DNA of 64,000 nt from Candidatus Promineifilum breve (lineage in GTDB: Bacteria > Chloroflexota > Anaerolineae > Promineifilales > Promineifilaceae): positions 2,954,726-3,018,725 of the forward strand of contig NZ_LN890655.1 in the NCBI RefSeq assembly GCF_900066015.1, in the 5' to 3' direction. This document shows positions 51,979-60,837 of this stretch, one piece after another (the first letter of the stretch is position 1; every line of letters begins with the position of its first letter). The notes under the pieces are model-generated. The model saw only the letters and a list, made by a program, of their open reading frames with translations, was not told where the DNA came from and ran no database searches. The position numbers and the translations under genes are program-made.

Positions 51979-53376
51979 ATGGCCGAACGGGGTGAGCCGC
52001 TGAGCGACCGCGAACTGGAGGTGCTGAACCGTCTGGCGGTCGGGGAATCGAATAAGGCCATTGCCGATGGGCTGTCGATCAGCCCGTTGACGGTCAAAAC
52101 CCACCTGCGCAATATCTACACCAAGTTGGGCGTCTCCACCCGCACCGAGGCGATGACGGTGGCGCTCCAGCAGGGGGTCGTTGCCGTCCAGACCGCGGAC
52201 GGGCAAGCGACGGCCGACGAGCGACCACCGACCACGGACGGTGGGGTGACGAGTGAAGAGAAGACGGCCGACGACAGACCACAGACCACAGTCGAAGAGT
52301 CTCCGTCGTCCGTCGTCCGTCGTCCGTCGTCCTTCGATGCCCACCGCTGGCGCAACCTGAGTCTGGCCCTGCTGGGGCTGCTGGCGCTGTTGGTGAGTAT
52401 TTTTTCCTTTGTCCAATGGCGCGAAGGGGCGTTGTTAGCGCCGACGCCTGAGCCGTTTGCCGAGCAGACGCTGGGCGACACGCGCTGGCTGAGCAGCCGG
52501 CCGCTGCCGGAGGCGCGCGCCGGGCGGGCGGCGGCGGCCATCGGGCTGGACGTCTATCTCATCGGTGGCGAATCGGCCGCGGGGGTCAGCGATGCCGTGG
52601 CTATCCTCGATACTCAGACCCGCCAATGGCGACAGGCCACGGCCAAGCCGACGGCGGTCAGCGCGGCCACGGCCGCCGAGCTTTTCGGCGAGATTTACGT
52701 GCCCGGCGGGGCCACGGCCGGCGGCGCACCGACGACGGTGGTGGAAGCCTATAGCCCGGCGCAAAACGCCTGGCGGCGCGTGGCCCCACTGCCCCAGCCG
52801 GTGGCCGGCGGCCTGGCCGTGGTCGATGGCGGCTTCCTCTTCGTGTTGGGCGGCCGGGACGAGGCGGGCGCGCTGGACACGGCTTTTATCTACGACCCGG
52901 CCGCGGATAACTGGCGGCCCATTGCCCCCCTGCCCGCGCCGCGCGCCGATGCCGCCGGCGGCGCACTATTGGGCATGATCTACGTCGTGGGCGGCCGCGA
53001 CGGCGAGGGGCCACAGGACAGTTGCTTCGTCTATGACCCGGCGGCCGACGGCTGGGACGAATGCCCGGCCATGCTCCTGCCACGCGCCGGGGCCGGGGCC
53101 ACTGTCCTGCTGAACAAGCTCTACGTCGTCGGCGGCGCGGCCGGGCCGGAAGCGGCTCATGGCGAGGTCTACGAGCCGAACAGCCGCACGTGGACGGTGC
53201 TCGACGCCCCGCCCGGCAGCGGCGGCTGGACGGAACCGGGCGTGGCCCACGTGGAAGCGCGCATCTATGCCCTGGGCGGCCACGTCGGCGAGTCGCTGAG
53301 CGATGCCACGCTCATCTATGCGCCCCTGGCCTATCAGACGTTTATCCCCGCCGCGCCGTCGGATGTTGAGGAATAG
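51979..53376 (+). CDS. LuxR-type HTH - transmembrane - six-bladed Kelch protein
   Basis: 465 aa. Residues 8-64 are a LuxR/FixJ helix-turn-helix (LSDRELEVLNRLAVGESNKA, then LTVKTHLRNIYTKLGVSTRT). A 50-residue linker (70-122) is coded by repeat family J. One transmembrane helix (127-147) follows, then a Kelch-like propeller (about 165-455). Six blade cores are visible as hydrophobic-GG: VYLIGGE, IYVPGGA, LFVLGGR, IYVVGGR, LYVVGGA and IYALGGH. DNA binding in the cytoplasm with a sensor propeller outside suggests a ToxR/CadC-like one-component transmembrane regulator. Targets are unknown; amidase and L,D-transpeptidase genes follow. Confidence 0.8.
   Translation: MAERGEPLSDRELEVLNRLAVGESNKAIADGLSISPLTVKTHLRNIYTKLGVSTRTEAMTVALQQGVVAVQTADGQATADERPPTTDGGVTSEEKTADDRPQTTVEESPSSVVRRPSSFDAHRWRNLSLALLGLLALLVSIFSFVQWREGALLAPTPEPFAEQTLGDTRWLSSRPLPEARAGRAAAAIGLDVYLIGGESAAGVSDAVAILDTQTRQWRQATAKPTAVSAATAAELFGEIYVPGGATAGGAPTTVVEAYSPAQNAWRRVAPLPQPVAGGLAVVDGGFLFVLGGRDEAGALDTAFIYDPAADNWRPIAPLPAPRADAAGGALLGMIYVVGGRDGEGPQDSCFVYDPAADGWDECPAMLLPRAGAGATVLLNKLYVVGGAAGPEAAHGEVYEPNSRTWTVLDAPPGSGGWTEPGVAHVEARIYALGGHVGESLSDATLIYAPLAYQTFIPAAPSDVEE
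52190..52340. repeat. GACCACAGACC / GTCGTCCGTC array inside the coding sequence (J)
   Basis: Left side GACCGCGGACGGGCAAGCGA with GACGAGCGACCACCGACCAC; middle GACAGACCACAGACCACAG; right side TCCGTCGTCCGTCGTCCGTC. It makes the linker between helix-turn-helix and membrane helix of the LuxR-Kelch protein. A short copy is at 38818-38834. Confidence 0.8.
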
Positions 53377-53450
53377 CAGGGGAGCGGGGGAGCAGGGGAG
53401 CAGGGGAGAATCACTTCACCCCTGCCCCCCTGCCCCCCTGCTCCCCTGCC
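53377..53450. repeat. Inverted GGGGAGCAGGGG / CCCCTGCCCCCC array (B)
   Basis: CAGGGGAGCGGGGGAGCAGG with GGAGCAGGGG on the left; CCCCTGCCCCCCTGCCCCCC with TGCTCCCCTG on the right. The halves can pair. It begins at the LuxR-Kelch stop codon and ends at the amidase promoter. Confidence 0.88.
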
Positions 53451-53452
53451 GC

Positions 53453-53482
53453 TTGTATAAACACACTTAGATCGAGTAGAAT
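53453..53482 (+). promoter_or_regulatory. Promoter of the amidase gene (leaderless)
   Basis: -35 TTGTAT (53453-53458), 18-bp spacer, -10 TAGAAT (53477-53482), 9 nt to the ATG at 53492. No Shine-Dalgarno sequence is present, so the message is probably leaderless. The -35 lies at the end of the B repeat. Confidence 0.5.
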
Positions 53483-53491
53483 ATCGACATA

Positions 53492-54334
53492 ATGCGTTCG
53501 GCATATGACGACCCCGGCCCAGACGATAGGCCCGTAATGCGCTTTATCGGCCGCAATCTGGCTCTGCTCGCCTTTCTGGCGATCTCGGCCGCGGCCATGC
53601 TGGGCGCATACTTCTACTTCAGCCCCACCAGCGGCGTGGCCGAGGTGGTGGCCGCGGGCAGTTCGGCCGGGTCGCTCTCGGCCCCCTTCGTCAAGCCGGT
53701 GCCGCCCAAGCCCATCACCCAGCGGCTGACCCAAAGCCCCGGCCCGTTGCGCATCGGCATCATCTCCGGCCACAAGGGCAACGACTCCGGTGCTGTTTGC
53801 GCCGACGGCCTGACCGAAGCTGAGGTCAACGAGAATATCGCCGTGCGCGTCGTCTCCGCCCTGCAAACACGGGGCATCGCCGCCGACCTGTTGGGCGAAT
53901 TCGACCCCCGGCTGGACGGCTACGTCGCCACGGCCCTGGTGTCGATCCATGCCGACTCGTGCGACCCCATCAACGAACTGGCGACCGGCTACAAGTTGGC
54001 TGGCTCCGGTTTCACCGATTCCTCGGCGCTATCCATTTGTGTCGAGGACGCCTATCGCCAGGCGACCCAGATGAGCTATCACGCCAACACCGTCACCATC
54101 GATATGACCGACTACCAGGCTTTCCGCCGGATCGCGGTCGGCGTGCCGGCGATCATCATCGAGGTCGGCTTTTTGAATCTGGATCGGGCGCTGCTGACCG
54201 GCCAGCCCGATCGCGTGGCCGGGGGCATCACCGCCGGCATCTACTGTTTTCTCGATCAGGCCCGCAGCGGCGTCACCGTCTCCCCGGCGGCGCTGCCCGG
54301 AGCGGCCGCCCCGCCGGGAGGCGACGGCCAATAG
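53492..54334 (+). CDS. N-acetylmuramoyl-L-alanine amidase (Amidase_3)
   Basis: 280 aa. N-terminal anchor (about 20-42), short linker, then the zinc amidase. Ligands: H in IGIISGHKGNDSG, E in LTEAEVNENI, H in ALVSIHADSC; catalytic Glu in IIIEVGFLN. It cuts the amide between MurNAc and the stem peptide, acting outside the membrane in wall turnover or cell separation. The ATG at 53492 has no Shine-Dalgarno sequence, but a promoter lies 9 nt upstream. The L,D-transpeptidase gene follows after 36 nt. Confidence 0.9.
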   Translation: MRSAYDDPGPDDRPVMRFIGRNLALLAFLAISAAAMLGAYFYFSPTSGVAEVVAAGSSAGSLSAPFVKPVPPKPITQRLTQSPGPLRIGIISGHKGNDSGAVCADGLTEAEVNENIAVRVVSALQTRGIAADLLGEFDPRLDGYVATALVSIHADSCDPINELATGYKLAGSGFTDSSALSICVEDAYRQATQMSYHANTVTIDMTDYQAFRRIAVGVPAIIIEVGFLNLDRALLTGQPDRVAGGITAGIYCFLDQARSGVTVSPAALPGAAAPPGGDGQ

Positions 54335-54370
54335 ACCGCGGCCAACAGGCACCGCCAGGCTTGTAGACGC

Positions 54371-55456
54371 ATGACCAATCCAACTCCCTCCATCAATAAA
54401 CTGATCAGCGACGCGCGGCGGGCCATCGAGGCCGGCCGCCCCGACGAGGCCCGGCCGCTGCTGCGCCAGGCGGCCCATCTGGCCCCAGACGATTCGCGCC
54501 CCTGGCTCTTGCTGGCCGGGATAGCCGAATCGCCGCGCGAACGGCGCACCTATCTGGCCCAGGCGCGCCGGCTGGATGCCAACAGCCGCCCGGCGGCCGC
54601 CCCGGTTGCCGCGCCGCCCAGCCGGCCCCGCCCGGCAAGCCGGCCCCGACGCTCGCTGTGGGCCGGGGTGGCGCTGCTGTTGTTGCTCGTGCTGGCGGCC
54701 GGGGCACTGCTGGCCCTCACGCCCGCCGGCCGGACGATGTTGGGTAGCGTCGTCGGGCGCGTGTCGGCCCTGGCCGGTGTCGGCGGGGTTGTGCCGCTGG
54801 AACCGACGGCCGCCAACCCTCTACCGACCGCGCCGGCCGCCACCGCCGCCCCCCTGGCCGTCGCCTCGTCCATCGCCGCCTTGCCGCCGCCGACCGAGCC
54901 ACCCGTCTTCCCCACCAAGGGGGTGATGCCCGGCGGCCAACCGCTGCCGACCTGGACGCCGACTTCCGAGCCGACGCCGACGCTGGCCCCCACGATGACC
55001 CCCAGCCCATCGCCCGAACCCAGCCCCACGCCGGAGCCGATCCCGCTGTCGTCGGGCGCGCCCGCGCCGCGGCCGCCGGGCGTGGCCGAGGGGGAGCGGT
55101 GGATCAACGTCAACCTGACGTCACAGGTGTTGGTGGCCTACGAGGGGGACACGCCGGTGTACGAGACGCTGGTCAGCAGCGGCCTGCCCATGTGGCCGAC
55201 GGTAACCGGCCAGTTCCGCACCTACATGAAATACGAAAGCCAGACGATGAACGGCTATCTGCTGGGCTACGACTATTTCCTGCCCGACGTGCCCTACGTG
55301 ATGTATTTCTTCGAGGATTACGCCATCCACGGCACCTATTGGCACAGCAATTTCGGCACGCCGATGAGTCACGGTTGCGTCAACGTCAGCACGCCCGACG
55401 CGGGCTGGTTGTTCAACTGGGCGCCGGTCGGTACGGTCGTTAACGTTCATTATTAG
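54371..55456 (+). CDS. L,D-transpeptidase (YkuD) with N-terminal TPR-like region
   Basis: 361 aa. Cytoplasmic helical repeats (about 8-72, ISDARRAIEAGRPDEARPLL with AAHLAPDDSRPW), a basic Pro-rich stretch, one transmembrane helix (about 97-115), a long Thr/Pro linker (about 135-235) and the YkuD domain (about 236-361) with HGTYWHSNFGTPMSHGCVNV, containing the catalytic Cys. It forms 3-3 cross-links or attaches proteins to peptidoglycan. The cytoplasmic TPR-like part is unusual for this enzyme. It lies 36 nt after the amidase gene; together they look like a wall-remodelling pair. Confidence 0.9.
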   Translation: MTNPTPSINKLISDARRAIEAGRPDEARPLLRQAAHLAPDDSRPWLLLAGIAESPRERRTYLAQARRLDANSRPAAAPVAAPPSRPRPASRPRRSLWAGVALLLLLVLAAGALLALTPAGRTMLGSVVGRVSALAGVGGVVPLEPTAANPLPTAPAATAAPLAVASSIAALPPPTEPPVFPTKGVMPGGQPLPTWTPTSEPTPTLAPTMTPSPSPEPSPTPEPIPLSSGAPAPRPPGVAEGERWINVNLTSQVLVAYEGDTPVYETLVSSGLPMWPTVTGQFRTYMKYESQTMNGYLLGYDYFLPDVPYVMYFFEDYAIHGTYWHSNFGTPMSHGCVNVSTPDAGWLFNWAPVGTVVNVHY

Positions 55457-55457
55457 A

Positions 55458-55534
55458 AGAGAAGCAGGGGGGCAGGGGAGAGGGGGAGCAGGGGAGATTA
55501 TCACCCCTGCCCCCCTGCCCCCCTGCTCCCCTGC
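55458..55534. repeat. Inverted GCAGGGGGGCAGGGG / CCCCTGCCCCCC array (B)
   Basis: AAGCAGGGGGGCAGGGGAGA with GGGAGCAGGGGAGA on the left; CACCCCTGCCCCCCTGCCCC with CCTGCTCCCCTGCATTC on the right. It fills the gap between the L,D-transpeptidase and purA. Confidence 0.88.
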
Positions 55535-55555
55535 ATTCTGACAGGAGGGAGCAAC

Positions 55556-56845
55556 ATGCCGCTCAATATCATCATCGGGGCGCAATGGGGCGACGAAGGC
55601 AAGGGCCACATCACCGACCGGCTGGCCCATGACGCGGCCGTGGTTGCCCGCTATAGCGGCGGCGACAACGCCGGCCACACCGTCACCATTGCCGGCGAAA
55701 TCTTCAAGCTCCATCTTATCCCGTCGGGCATTATCCACCCCGGCGTGCTGTGCCTCATCGGCAACGGCACGGTGGTAAACCCGGCCGTGCTGCTGCGCGA
55801 GATGGACGCCCTGGCGGCGCGCGGCGTGGACGTATCGCCGGAGCGGCTGAAGCTGAGCGGCGGGGCGCACCTCATCACCCCGGCCCACATCGCGCTGGAT
55901 CAGGCCCACGAGCGGGCGCGGGGCAAGGAAGCCATCGGCACCACGATGCGCGGCATCGGCCCGACCTACACCGACAAGGCCCGGCGCGAAGGGCTGCGGG
56001 CGGAACTATTCGCCGACCACGACGCGTTGGCCGAGGCCCTCATGGCCCACGTGGCGGCCAAGAACGAGGCGCTGGTGGGCGGCTATGGCGAGGCGGCGCT
56101 GGACGGCGCGGCCGTGGCCGCCGAGTTCGCCGCCCACGCCCGCCGGCTGGCTCCCCATCTGGTCGATGGGCCGCTGCTGGTCGACGAGGCCTTGCGGCGC
56201 GGCGCGATGGTGCTGGCCGAGGGAGCGCAGGGCACGCTGCTCGACATCGACCACGGGACGTATCCGTTCGTCACCTCGTCCTCGCCCACGGCCGGCGGCG
56301 CGCTGACCGGTCTGGGCGTGGGGCCGCGCGAGGTTGACCGGGTGATCGGCGTCGCCAAAGCCTTCACGACGCGGGTGGGCAGCGGGCCGTTTCCCACCGA
56401 ACTGGATGGGGCGGCAGCGACCCGGCTGCGCGGCACGGGCGAGAAACCCTGGGACGAATTCGGCACGACGACCGGCCGGCCGCGGCGCGTGGGTTGGCTC
56501 GATTTGCCCATCCTGCGCCACGCGCGGCGGGTGAACAGCCTGTCGGAACTGGTGCTGACCAAGCTCGACATCCTCAGCGGGTTGGACGAAATTCCGGTGT
56601 GCGTGGTCTACGAGCTGGATGGGCGGCGGGTGGAATCATTTCCGCACGATCTGCGGGCGCTGGCCCGTTGCCGCCCGATCTATGAGATGCTGCCCGGCTG
56701 GGCCGAGGACGTGACCGAAACGCGCCGGCCGGGCGATTTGCCCGACGCGGCGCGGCGGTACGTGGATTTTGTGGCCGCGGGGGCGGGCGCGCCGGTCAGC
56801 TACGTCTCGGTGGGGCCGGGCCGCGAGCAGTTCATCGTGATGTAG
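55556..56845 (+). CDS. purA: Adenylosuccinate synthase
   Basis: 429 aa. It joins IMP and aspartate using GTP on the way to AMP. P-loop GAQWGDEGKGHITD (usual GKGK, here His for the second Lys), IMP-binding loop GDNAGHT, TTMRGIGPTYTDK, AEGAQGTLLDIDHGTYPFVT, and TRVGSGPFPTE. A strong Shine-Dalgarno sequence GGAGGGAG lies at 55542-55549. Transcribed alone between two repeats. Confidence 0.96.
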   Translation: MPLNIIIGAQWGDEGKGHITDRLAHDAAVVARYSGGDNAGHTVTIAGEIFKLHLIPSGIIHPGVLCLIGNGTVVNPAVLLREMDALAARGVDVSPERLKLSGGAHLITPAHIALDQAHERARGKEAIGTTMRGIGPTYTDKARREGLRAELFADHDALAEALMAHVAAKNEALVGGYGEAALDGAAVAAEFAAHARRLAPHLVDGPLLVDEALRRGAMVLAEGAQGTLLDIDHGTYPFVTSSSPTAGGALTGLGVGPREVDRVIGVAKAFTTRVGSGPFPTELDGAAATRLRGTGEKPWDEFGTTTGRPRRVGWLDLPILRHARRVNSLSELVLTKLDILSGLDEIPVCVVYELDGRRVESFPHDLRALARCRPIYEMLPGWAEDVTETRRPGDLPDAARRYVDFVAAGAGAPVSYVSVGPGREQFIVM

Positions 56846-56933
56846 GGCGGGTTGGCAACCCGCCCCTCTTCTATCCTCGCAAGCTGATACTATCCAGCCG
56901 GGCAAGAGGGCGGGATACCATCCCGCCCTACAA
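56843..56933. repeat. GGCGGGTTGGCAACCCGCC family E copy 3
   Basis: GTAGGGCGGGTTGGCAACCC then a spacer and GGGCGGGATACCATCCCGCC with CTACAA at the end. It begins with the purA stop (TAG at 56843-56845) and ends before the convergent PRC-barrel gene. Confidence 0.88.
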
Positions 56934-56936
56934 AAC

Positions 56937-57539
56937 TCAGAGTTCGGTGGGCGGCTCGGCCGGTAGCTCTTCTTCGACGATCTTGGTGATCGGAATATCG
57001 GCCACCGTCTCGACAGCCATCGGCACGGCCTCGGCGTCGAGCAGCGAGGCCTCCAGCCGGGCCAGATCGACCGTCATGCGGCCATCTTCCTGACCGGTGT
57101 CGATGATGACGCTGCGGCTGATGACACGCTTCTCGGCCAGCGGCCCCTCGACGTAAGCCTTGGAGAGGGCAAAGCCGGTGATGCTGCCGTGGGGATCGAC
57201 GATGACGTCGCCGATCATGCCCAGGCGTGTGCCGCCGGGGGTGTCGGCCTCGCGGCCGGCCAGCTTGTCGCGGCGGAACCAGCCCTTGGCGGCCGGCAAC
57301 GCGCTGTCGTCGGTGATGACGTTGCTGTTTTTCACCAGCACGGCATCGGGGCCATAGACGACCACGTCCCCGGCGCGGATCAATTCCGACTTGCGGCGCA
57401 CCAGGCCCTGCGAACCCAGAAATAGGCCCAGCAAGACCTCGAAGTTGGGGTCAACGTAGATGTCCTGCACCTTCCCCAGCAGCTTGCCTTCATCGATGGA
57501 GTAAATCGGTTTGTTGATTAAATCTTTTCCTAGACGCAT
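56937..57539 (-). CDS. PRC-barrel domain protein
   Basis: 200 aa from ATG 57539; GGGAG precedes it by 10 nt, and codons further upstream are repeat A5. Two PRC-barrel halves: LGKDLINKPIYSIDEGKLLG, then KVQDIYVDPNFEVLLGLFLG, and the second GGTRLGMIGDVIVDPHGSIT. PRC barrels occur in photosynthetic reaction-centre H subunits and in RimM-like or sporulation proteins; the second type is more likely. The specific function is unknown. Confidence 0.8.
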   Translation of the reverse strand: MRLGKDLINKPIYSIDEGKLLGKVQDIYVDPNFEVLLGLFLGSQGLVRRKSELIRAGDVVVYGPDAVLVKNSNVITDDSALPAAKGWFRRDKLAGREADTPGGTRLGMIGDVIVDPHGSITGFALSKAYVEGPLAEKRVISRSVIIDTGQEDGRMTVDLARLEASLLDAEAVPMAVETVADIPITKIVEEELPAEPPTEL

Positions 57540-57594
57540 GATGTTTTTGCTCCCTTGATTGTGGTAATTGTCTCTTAACGCGTGAATAAACGCA

Positions 57595-57656
57595 AAGGGT
57601 GGCGGGTGGCGGCGGGTGGCTCTGAACGCGCCACCCGCCACCCGCCACTCGCCACC
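57595..57656. repeat. Inverted heptamer array, TGGCGGG/CCACCCG, copy A5
   Basis: AAAGGGTGGCGGGTGGCGGC with GGGTGGC on the left; GCCACCCGCCACCCGCCACT with CGCCACC on the right, loop about 10 nt. It fits exactly between fabF (stop at 57657) and the PRC-barrel leader. Confidence 0.88.
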
Positions 57657-58901
57657 TTAACGACCGAAGATAAGCGTCGCATTGTGCCCGCCCAGGCCGA
57701 AGGCGTTGGACATGACGACGCGCAGGGCGGCCGGGCGGGCGGTGTTGGGCACGTAGTCGAGGTCGCAGGCCGGGTCGGGCTGCTCGTAATTGATCGTCGG
57801 CGGGATGCAGCCGTCGCGCAGGGCCAGCAGGCAGAGGATGGCCTCCAGCGCCCCGGCCGCGCCCAACAGATGGCCGGTCATCGACTTGGTGGAACTAACC
57901 GGGATGGCCTGGGCTTGCTCGCCGAAGAGGCGCTTGATGGCCGCCGTCTCGGCCCGGTCGTTGAGCGGCGTCGACGTGCCGTGGGCGTTGATGTAGTCGA
58001 TGTCGTCGATGGTCAGCCCGCCGTCCAGCAGGGCGGCGCGCATCGACTCGGCCGCGCCCTCGCCCCGCTCGGTGGGCATGGTGATGTGGTAGGCGTCGGC
58101 GCTGCTGCCATAGCCCAGCAGTTCGCCGTGGATGGTCGCGCCGCGGGCCAGGGCGTGGTCGCGCTCTTCCAGCACCAGCAGGGCCGCCCCCTCGCTGACG
58201 ACGAAGCCATCGCGCCCGACGTCGAACGGCCGCGAGGCCCGCTCCGGTTCGTCGTTGCGTGTGCTGATGGCCCCCATGACGCCGAAGCCGGCCAGCGCCA
58301 GGGGCAGGATGCACGCCTCGCTCCCGCCGGCCAGCATCAGGTCGGCCGCGCCACGCCGAATCATAGCCGCCGCCTCGCCGATGGCGTTGTTGCCACTGGC
58401 GCAGGCGGAGTAGACGGCCAGGTTCGGCCCGCTCAGGCCGTGGGTGATGGACAGGAGGGCGGCCGGCGTGTCGGCCAGCATCATGGGCACGAAGAAGGGG
58501 CTGACGCGCCCCGGCCCGCGCTCGCGCAGTGTGTCGGCCGCCTCGTGGATGGGGTCGAGCGCGCCCATGCCGCTGCCGACGATGACCCCGGCGCGGCGGC
58601 GGGTGGCCGGGTCGTCGCTCAGACCGGCATCGGCCAGGGCCTGCTCGGCCGCGGCCAGCGCCAGTTGCGACAGGCGGGCCATGCGCCGCGCTTCCTTGCG
58701 GCCGAAGCGGGCCACCGGGTCGAAGCCCTTCACTTCGCCGGCGATGCGCGTCTCGTAGCCGGCGGCGTCGAAGAGGGTGATGGGGCCGATGCCGGAGCGC
58801 CCGGCTTTGATGGCCGCCCAGGTCGAGTCCACGTCGTGGCCGAGAGGGGTGATCGCGCCGAGGCCGGTGATCACCACGCGGCGGGGGTAGGAAGTATTCA
58901 T
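57657..58901 (-). CDS. fabF: Beta-ketoacyl-ACP synthase II
   Basis: 414 aa. It condenses malonyl-ACP with acyl-ACP. Cys-His-His triad: [23 protein letters not shown] and [13 protein letters not shown]; the N-terminal [13 protein letters not shown] and the GMGA segment are typical. A minus-strand TGCTATACT ends 8 nt before the ATG, so the transcript is probably leaderless. No other fab gene is adjacent. Confidence 0.95.
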   Translation of the reverse strand: MNTSYPRRVVITGLGAITPLGHDVDSTWAAIKAGRSGIGPITLFDAAGYETRIAGEVKGFDPVARFGRKEARRMARLSQLALAAAEQALADAGLSDDPATRRRAGVIVGSGMGALDPIHEAADTLRERGPGRVSPFFVPMMLADTPAALLSITHGLSGPNLAVYSACASGNNAIGEAAAMIRRGAADLMLAGGSEACILPLALAGFGVMGAISTRNDEPERASRPFDVGRDGFVVSEGAALLVLEERDHALARGATIHGELLGYGSSADAYHITMPTERGEGAAESMRAALLDGGLTIDDIDYINAHGTSTPLNDRAETAAIKRLFGEQAQAIPVSSTKSMTGHLLGAAGALEAILCLLALRDGCIPPTINYEQPDPACDLDYVPNTARPAALRVVMSNAFGLGGHNATLIFGR

Positions 58902-58909
58902 GCTCTGCT

Positions 58910-58918
58910 AGTATAGCA
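58910..58918 (-). promoter_or_regulatory. Extended -10 promoter of fabF
   Basis: Minus-strand TGCTATACT (TGn 58916-58918, -10 58910-58915); 8 nt remain to the ATG at 58901. No -35 element is seen. Confidence 0.5.
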
Positions 58919-59002
58919 CGACGTTGCGGTCTGGGGGTGATGTCGTTTTGAAAAAATAGGGCCGCGGCAGGCGTATTTGTTTGTGTCACCCTGTATTACC
59001 TG

Positions 59003-59011
59003 TGTTAGAAT
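59003..59011 (+). promoter_or_regulatory. Extended -10 promoter of the esterase/ATP-grasp operon
   Basis: TGTTAGAAT: TGn at 59003-59005, -10 TAGAAT at 59006-59011. A weak TTGTGT lies at 58981. It implies a leader of about 50 nt, with a strong Shine-Dalgarno sequence (GGAGAGGG) at 59048-59055 serving the ATG at 59069. Confidence 0.45.
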
Positions 59012-59068
59012 CCCCCCACTATCGTCAAGTGCGACACACGTGGTAACAGGAGAGGGAATCACAAGCTA

Positions 59069-59788
59069 ATGCATCGCGAACATCACCGTTGGTATAGCCC
59101 TTCTCTAGGGCGGGACATGGATTTGCTGATCGTCGGCCACGCCGGGGCGCGGCTGCTCGTCTTCCCCACCTCAATGGGCCGCTTTTACGAGTGGGAAGAT
59201 CGGGGCATGTTCAACGTACTGGGCGACATGATCGGCGCCGGCCAATTGCAAGCCTATTGTGTCGATAGCGTTGACGCCGAAAGCTGGTATGCCCGCTGGA
59301 AGCACCCCGGCGCGCGCGCCTGGCGCAACATCCAGTACGACCGCTATTTGACCGATGAAGTGCTGCCTCTCTCGCGCCAGAAAAACGGCAACCCGTTTAT
59401 GATCACCCTCGGCGCCAGCTTTGGCGCTTTCCACTCGCTCAACTTTGCCCTGCGCCATCCCGATCTTGTCGGCCGGGCCATCGGTCTGAGCGGCATCTAC
59501 GAGGTCAACCGCTGGACCGACGGCTATTACGACACCAACATCTACTACAACAGTCCGATTGATTATATCGGCGGTGAGAATGATTGGCGGCGGCTGGAGC
59601 TGCTGCGGCGGCAAGACATCATCCTGGCTGTCGGCCGCGATGACAGCCTGCGCAGTAGCAGCGAACGCCTCTCCGCCGCGCTGTGGAGCAAGGGCATCGG
59701 CAACGCCCTGCGCCTGTGGGACGGCTGGTCGCACGACTGGCCCTATTGGGAGAATATGATCCGGCTCTACATGGGCGGACACGATTAA
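59069..59788 (+). CDS. Alpha/beta-hydrolase esterase (COG4947-like)
   Basis: 239 aa with no signal peptide. Serine-hydrolase features: nucleophile elbow LGASFGAFHSLN, acid GRDDSLRSSSE, and His in WDGWSHDWPYWENM near the end. The beta strands DLLIVGHAGARLLVFPT and AYCVDSVDAESWYARWKHPG fit the putative-esterase fold. First gene of a set with two ATP-grasp ligases. It might release, trim or transfer their product; that is inference from context. Confidence 0.8.
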   Translation: MHREHHRWYSPSLGRDMDLLIVGHAGARLLVFPTSMGRFYEWEDRGMFNVLGDMIGAGQLQAYCVDSVDAESWYARWKHPGARAWRNIQYDRYLTDEVLPLSRQKNGNPFMITLGASFGAFHSLNFALRHPDLVGRAIGLSGIYEVNRWTDGYYDTNIYYNSPIDYIGGENDWRRLELLRRQDIILAVGRDDSLRSSSERLSAALWSKGIGNALRLWDGWSHDWPYWENMIRLYMGGHD

Positions 59789-59890
59789 AGAAATTACGAA
59801 TTAGGAATTACGAATTACGAATGGAGTATGAAGAACGCACTCTTAATTCTTAATTCGTAATTCTTAATTCATAATTCGTAATTTTTAAGA
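59788..59890. repeat. AATTACGAATTA family inverted array (H)
   Basis: Direct units GAAATTACGAATTAGGAATT ACGAATTACGAATGG on the left; ACTCTTAATTCTTAATTCGT AATTCTTAATTCATAATTCG on the right. AT-rich inverted halves within the operon, between the esterase and the first ATP-grasp gene. Only one copy in the window. Confidence 0.88.
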
Positions 59891-59899
59891 GAGGGAACC

Positions 59900-60826
59900 A
59901 TGACAAAAAAAGTTGGTCTGATAGTTGGTCGAGAGTGGTCTTTTCCGCCGGCGTTTATTGAGGAAGTGAATCGCCGCAAAGAGGGGGTGACGGCCGAGTT
60001 CGTGAAGCTGGGCGGCACCAAGATGAACGACCCCAGCGAGTACGCGGTCATCGTCGACCGCATTTCCCACGAAGTGCCGTATTATCGCTCGCACCTGAAG
60101 AACGCCGTGCTGCAAGGCACGACGGTCGTCAATAACCCGTTCATGTGGACGGCCGACGACAAGTTCTTCGAGGCTTCGCTGGCCGACAAGCTGGGCGTGG
60201 CCCATCCCAAGACGATTGTCATGCCCAATAAGGATTACGTGCCCGGTATCGTCCACGACGAAAGCCTGCGCAACCTCCGCTATCCGCTCGATTGGGACGC
60301 CCTGCTCGAATACGTCGGCCTGCCGTGCGTGCTCAAGGATGCCCACGGCGGCGGCTGGAAGGATGTGTTCATCTGTCACACCAAGGAAGATTTGTGGCAC
60401 GCCTATAACCAATCGGGCCTGCACACGATGGTCTTGCAGGAGTACATCCATTGGGATCATTACGTGCGCTGCATGTGCCTGGGGCAGGAAGAAGTGCTGC
60501 CGATGAGGTATGATCCCCACGGCCGCCGCTACGTCGTCGATCACGCCCACCTGTCGCCGGAACTGGGCGCGCGCATCGTGGGGGATTCGCTGAAACTGGT
60601 GCGGGCGCTGGGCTACGACATGAACACCGTCGAGTTCGCCATCCGCGACGGCGTGCCCTACGCCATCGACTTTATGAACGCGGCCCCGGATATGGACATC
60701 AATTCGCTGACGCCGGTCTATTTCGAGTGGGTAGTGCGCCACATGGCCGATATGGTCATCGACCTGGCCCTGAACCCGCGGCCACAGTTGACCGAGTTGA
60801 AGTGGAGCGGCCTCTTTAACGGCTAG
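59900..60826 (+). CDS. ATP-grasp ligase
   Basis: 308 aa; GAGAGGGAACC is the Shine-Dalgarno sequence. Pre-ATP-grasp Rossmann-like part (VGLIVGREWSFPPAFIEEV), central VLKDAHGGGWKDVFICHTKE with the ATP-binding Lys and Gly-rich loop, QEYIHWDHYVRCMCLGQEEV, and the metal-binding end NTVEFAIRDGVPYAIDFMNA. It should form an amide or similar bond through an acyl phosphate. Substrates are unknown. The next gene, a permuted ATP-grasp, follows after 11 nt, so the two likely act in one pathway, possibly in sequence. Confidence 0.82.
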   Translation: MTKKVGLIVGREWSFPPAFIEEVNRRKEGVTAEFVKLGGTKMNDPSEYAVIVDRISHEVPYYRSHLKNAVLQGTTVVNNPFMWTADDKFFEASLADKLGVAHPKTIVMPNKDYVPGIVHDESLRNLRYPLDWDALLEYVGLPCVLKDAHGGGWKDVFICHTKEDLWHAYNQSGLHTMVLQEYIHWDHYVRCMCLGQEEVLPMRYDPHGRRYVVDHAHLSPELGARIVGDSLKLVRALGYDMNTVEFAIRDGVPYAIDFMNAAPDMDINSLTPVYFEWVVRHMADMVIDLALNPRPQLTELKWSGLFNG

Positions 60827-60837
60827 AAGGTGCCCCT

